Shown here: positions 60,733 to 64,000 of the stretch, one piece after another
Position numbering within the stretch: position 1 is the first letter of the stretch
Layout: each line of letters starts with the position of its first letter
NCBI RefSeq assembly: GCF_001625305.1
Contig: NW_017802647.1
Location: 207,405 to 271,404, forward strand
DNA: 64,000 nucleotides
Direction: 5' to 3'
Source: Branchiostoma belcheri
Taxonomy: Eukaryota; Chordata; Leptocardii; Amphioxiformes; Branchiostomatidae
Notes under the pieces: model-generated
Told to the model about the DNA's origin: nothing
Databases searched by the model: none
Seen by the model: only the letters and a program-made list of their open reading frames with translations
Translations under genes and position numbers: made by a program

Positions 60733-62083
60733 GGCTACGTTCCAGTAATGTTCGTCACAAGAACTGTTAAGATATCTATCGCACAGGTTTAATGATCGAA
60801 TACTGCGGTCTTCCTGCCTGTTAGTAGCTCCAACAGAGCATCCGATTCAAGTGGGGCTAAAATTCTCTTTGATGTAGAAATAAACGACCCCGCCACCCCT
60901 GTATATTGACGTCCAATGGACCAGTCCGCCGCAGGAGTACATGAGAGTCTGGGCTGTGCCATTTTGAATTAAGGTACGGACAGCGTCGATCCACAGTCTT
61001 TGAAGTTAGGGTTACAGTGTGAGATCCAATATCCCGCTTTCAGGTGGTGGCCGGATCGATAACAATGGTGTAAGGGCTCTTCATGGCGGCTGTAGGTCCG
61101 GAGAGCACTCGAGAAAACCCTTACGGACCCTCACCTTCCGAACTCCTGTTGTGTGAAGGTCGTGTTATGTGTCAACAAAAAAGAAACATTGGAAATGTTG
61201 ATACTTGATGTTTACTTGTTGTTGTGATGTGTTGGTACCGGGCGGCACGGATACATCATGGGTGTGTCCTAACCAGGGTGAAAACAACAAGGACGACACT
61301 AGAAAAAAAGTCAAGAAGGACCATTCAAACCGGATATTCAGCTGTATTTACAAACCTACGACAAGATGCATCGCTAATATATGGTTCAAAGACCTGGATC
61401 ATACTGTCTCTAAAAACAGGTTCATGTGTGTCAGATAGCATCCACTATCTTTCATCAGTGACTGAGAATGAGTCAGTAGCTGATTAAAGATTGCGGATGC
61501 TATCTGAAACGTCTGACCTTATAGACCTTAGCTTATCCAGTCGTTTGAATTATTTCGTCTAATGGAGTATTCTACTAGAGAAATCTAGCCTTCATCACTG
61601 TATCTTTAATAGCACGTAAATGCAGGTTTGCTAGAGCAAAGTGTAAGGTTTGTTCTTGTATTCTGTGAGCGATGAAACGTTAAAAGGTGTTCTGGTACGA
61701 CTTTTCAGTGGAGTGAGATTAATGTTTCATGTGCTGACTAACACAGACGTGGTGCACGTCTCCAAGCAGATGTGTGTGGCTTCGGTGCTCTTTTTGTACA
61801 TGACGCCTTGCCAGCTGCCTGGATGTACTTTGTACTAAAGTATACTACAGGTGTTTATATTTACAGATAGCAGGAGTGCAAGTTATATTATTTGGACGAA
61901 GCGAAAATATACACTTTGAATGTAGTATTCGACAGAGGTGGATACATACGACATATACCAATCGCAAGGCAGGAGTTTCTTTAACCAAGACAAACAATTG
62001 TTCAACACTATTGTCTATAGTGTGCTCCTTTTGGTTTTAATTGGATACAGCACCAGATGTAACGTACTTTCTGTAACCTAAAG
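60733..62083. other. Intergenic region between the two CUB/LDLa genes
   Basis: It should hold the promoter of the 57.5-kb gene and the 3' UTR of the 62-kb gene. No TATA box was found at a good distance from the first exon. A 15-bp inverted pair CAGATAGCATCC / GGATGCTATCTG at about 61434 and 61494 marks a repeat remnant. Confidence 0.45.
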
Positions 62084-63575
62084 CTAAACTGTTTCCAACA
62101 GACTGTTTTCCACCACTTCCTCCCCCACATTAACAGAGTGCAGCCCCGTACCTCCCACCGCCTGTGAGGAAACCCTCCCTGGTTTGTTACATTGTTTGCA
62201 GGCCACCCCCACCAAAACAATAACGATCAGTCCCCCAATACATATCCCCGCGATGTCCCCGCCGCTGAGATGGATCACGAATTTTCCCGAGGTGTTTGGG
62301 TCTTCGGCATTCTTCGGCTCTTCGCTCGTATTTTCGTCGTCATCTGTAAAGGTAGCGGGACAACCTTTAAATCAAAATTGGAAGCTGCGAGAAAAAAAAA
62401 CGAATTACTTAATCTTCTTTCAAAATACAAGGTGTATTCCATTATGTGATGTACTTTCCACAATCAAGAACATTCCAAAAGTAACAATACCGTTTTCTCG
62501 TCTGAATCGCCTTTTGTTTTGCGGTACTATGAAACTTTTTATAGGCAATCATCATAGCAAACGTAAATGATGTCGATTATCTTACCATTTGCACCTTGAA
62601 TTTGCCCGTTGGAAGCTGATTCTTCCAGCAAAGCTGTAAGGTATGACAGCATAATCTCTAATTCAAGTCATGGACATGTGAGAAAAAAAAACTCATTCAA
62701 TTGAGAGCATGTACTGCGGTGACCTTCAAAATACTTTCAACCTTTGAAATACGGTCCTTTACAGGTCTTGTCTTTTTAGCGCATGCGTACTCTAACATAA
62801 AACCCACCGGAGCCATCCTCGTCCTCTCCATCCGGGCAATTCTCGTGCCCATCGTTCACCAGATCTCCCGGCATGCACCTGCCATCAGTGCATGTGCTGT
62901 AGTTACCATTCGTTGGACACGAACCTAGAAAAATTATGACAGAAAACTTTGAAATATACGGAAGACCAATAAGTCCCATACTATTTTTAAAAAGCTTGGA
63001 TAACTTAATAGAACAAATTCCTGACGGATGATTATTATGTAGCAGATTTGAGTAATACCTTAAATGCAATAACTCCTACAATGCAAAATAGGTAAATATA
63101 TATTAAAAATTACAGCTTTGTTATTAGAAAAATACTGAAACTCATACCTAGCCCGACTCAATTGTAACGCTATTGTTTTATTAATTAGGATGTTAACTTT
63201 TATTGTTCTATACGTCTTCTTTGTACTATGTTCATTAGCTGTTGCCATTAATTGTACGTGCAATAAAGTTCTTCTTCTTCTTCACACGTAGTAATTAGCT
63301 AACTAACCTGCCACTGAATCCACAAAGACGCTGTACAGAATCCTAAAACTGCCGTTCCCGCTGTTATCTGACGTCATCACCAACACCATCTGTTGTCCGC
63401 TGGACAGGACCTCAGGTGGGACGTCACTGCCGCAAACCGTCGCAAGGACCATGCCCTGCTCGAACGTGCCGTCGTAAATCGAGAGGGAGTCGATGCACCG
63501 TCTGCTGTTGGTGGACTCGATGTTCAGGTCCAGGAACCTTAGGGAGATGCGGCTGTTTTCGAGCTCGCTGACAAT
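62084..63575 (-). CDS. CUB-LDLa single-pass membrane protein, 5' partial, paralogue of the 57.5-kb gene
   Basis: Four exons are visible on the minus strand: 63575-63308, 62924-62808, 62633-62586 and 62343-62084 (230 codons then TAG). All internal junctions are phase 1, as in the neighbour. The first is the C-terminal half of a CUB domain (LSIYDG, ATVCGSD, GSFRILYS). The second is an LDLa-type module (CTDGRCMPGD ... NCPDGEDE) lacking the usual fourth and sixth Cys. A short acidic stalk precedes a transmembrane segment (AGICIGGLIVIVLVGVA) and a 45-residue tail ending ENSLLETV. The tail has no PPxY motif. The signal peptide and CUB N-terminal half lie beyond the right edge. Same order and phases indicate tandem duplication. 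Confidence 0.85.
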
Positions 63576-64000
63576 CTGGGGATTCAAAAGAACCCATTAT
63601 ATGTCAGTATAGGAAACAACACAAAAGTTAATACAAAACCACATTTAGAACTGAAACTTTTGACAGGAATTTTCTGTTATTGACAGGACCATCCTGCAGA
63701 TAGTGCAAAATATTCTGTTATTCACAGGATGATTGTGTCAATTCTTGCCATTCTATTCCTTTTTGAAATAGAGGGAAAAGAAGGGGAAGTATTATAACAA
63801 TGCTTCAGACAGGTACATGTGTAAATTCCGACTGTTTTAAAAGACTACATCTGCTGTAAACCAATGATTAGCCAGGAGTGTTACAACCCAAGCAATTGTT
63901 ACATTACCACATGATATATAAAAAAAAAAAGACTGTAACGTTTTCTGACAGCCGAACTTCTCTAGTCAATGAAACCCCCAGCAGACAACGTTACGTTCTT
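63576..64000 (-). other. Intron of the partial CUB/LDLa gene
   Basis: This lies upstream of the CUB half-exon acceptor (TTGAATCCCCAG). I see no CUB N-terminal exon before the window ends. Confidence 0.6.

Noticed and set aside
61205-61487. Plus-strand frame with YGSKTW, resembling the LINE reverse-transcriptase C-terminal YGSETW motif
   Set aside because: The match is about six residues, with no flanking reverse-transcriptase sequence. It could be old repeat debris but cannot be supported.

Overview
The window looks like nuclear DNA of an invertebrate deuterostome, most likely an amphioxus (Branchiostoma-like). The reasons are intron-rich genes with canonical GT/AG splice sites, a chordate-style LCMT1/ARHGAP17 neighbourhood, a secreted RFamide precursor, CUB/LDLa membrane proteins, and many short inverted-repeat transposons and microsatellites. 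The species call is inference. All gene models were built by hand from splice sites, reading phase and protein similarity.

Layout. (1) 1-17.5 kb: the first two coding exons of an ARHGAP17/44-type (RICH) RhoGAP on the minus strand, head-to-head with a complete 11-exon LCMT1 gene on the plus strand (324 aa). They share a 435-bp TATA-less intergenic promoter with a YY1-type site. LCMT1 exon 3 has been partly tandem-duplicated downstream, and one duplicate was later split by a Harbinger-type MITE. (2) 17.5-22.2 kb: 3' repeats of LCMT1, then nothing coding that I can support. (3) 22.2-28.1 kb: a minus-strand neuropeptide gene, with a TATA box, a non-coding exon 1, a 4.2-kb intron carrying diverged tandem duplications, and one coding exon for a 410-aa precursor with eight amidatable GRF-G-R peptides plus one variant. 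(4) 28.1-47.9 kb: about 20 kb of mostly non-coding, repeat-rich DNA with several MITEs, a foldback element, a TA-flanked 0.9-kb element, a 116-bp TG microsatellite and one unassigned possible exon at 37.5 kb. (5) 48.2-54.8 kb: a minus-strand gene for a predicted secreted protein of about 1115 aa. It has a signal-peptide exon, a small second exon and one very large exon carrying eight copies of a basic-D-x-x-G-x-x-x-R block. I do not recognise the family; it is the best candidate for something undescribed. (6) 57.5-64 kb: two tandem minus-strand genes for single-pass membrane proteins with CUB, LDL-receptor class A, stalk and transmembrane segments. The first is complete (293 aa); the second runs off the right edge.

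Functional picture. LCMT1 methylates the C-terminus of the PP2A catalytic subunit and ARHGAP17/44 are BAR-RhoGAP proteins; they probably share a housekeeping promoter. The two secreted precursors are plausible peptide-hormone genes. The CUB/LDLa pair are probable cell-surface receptors or co-receptors arisen by tandem duplication.
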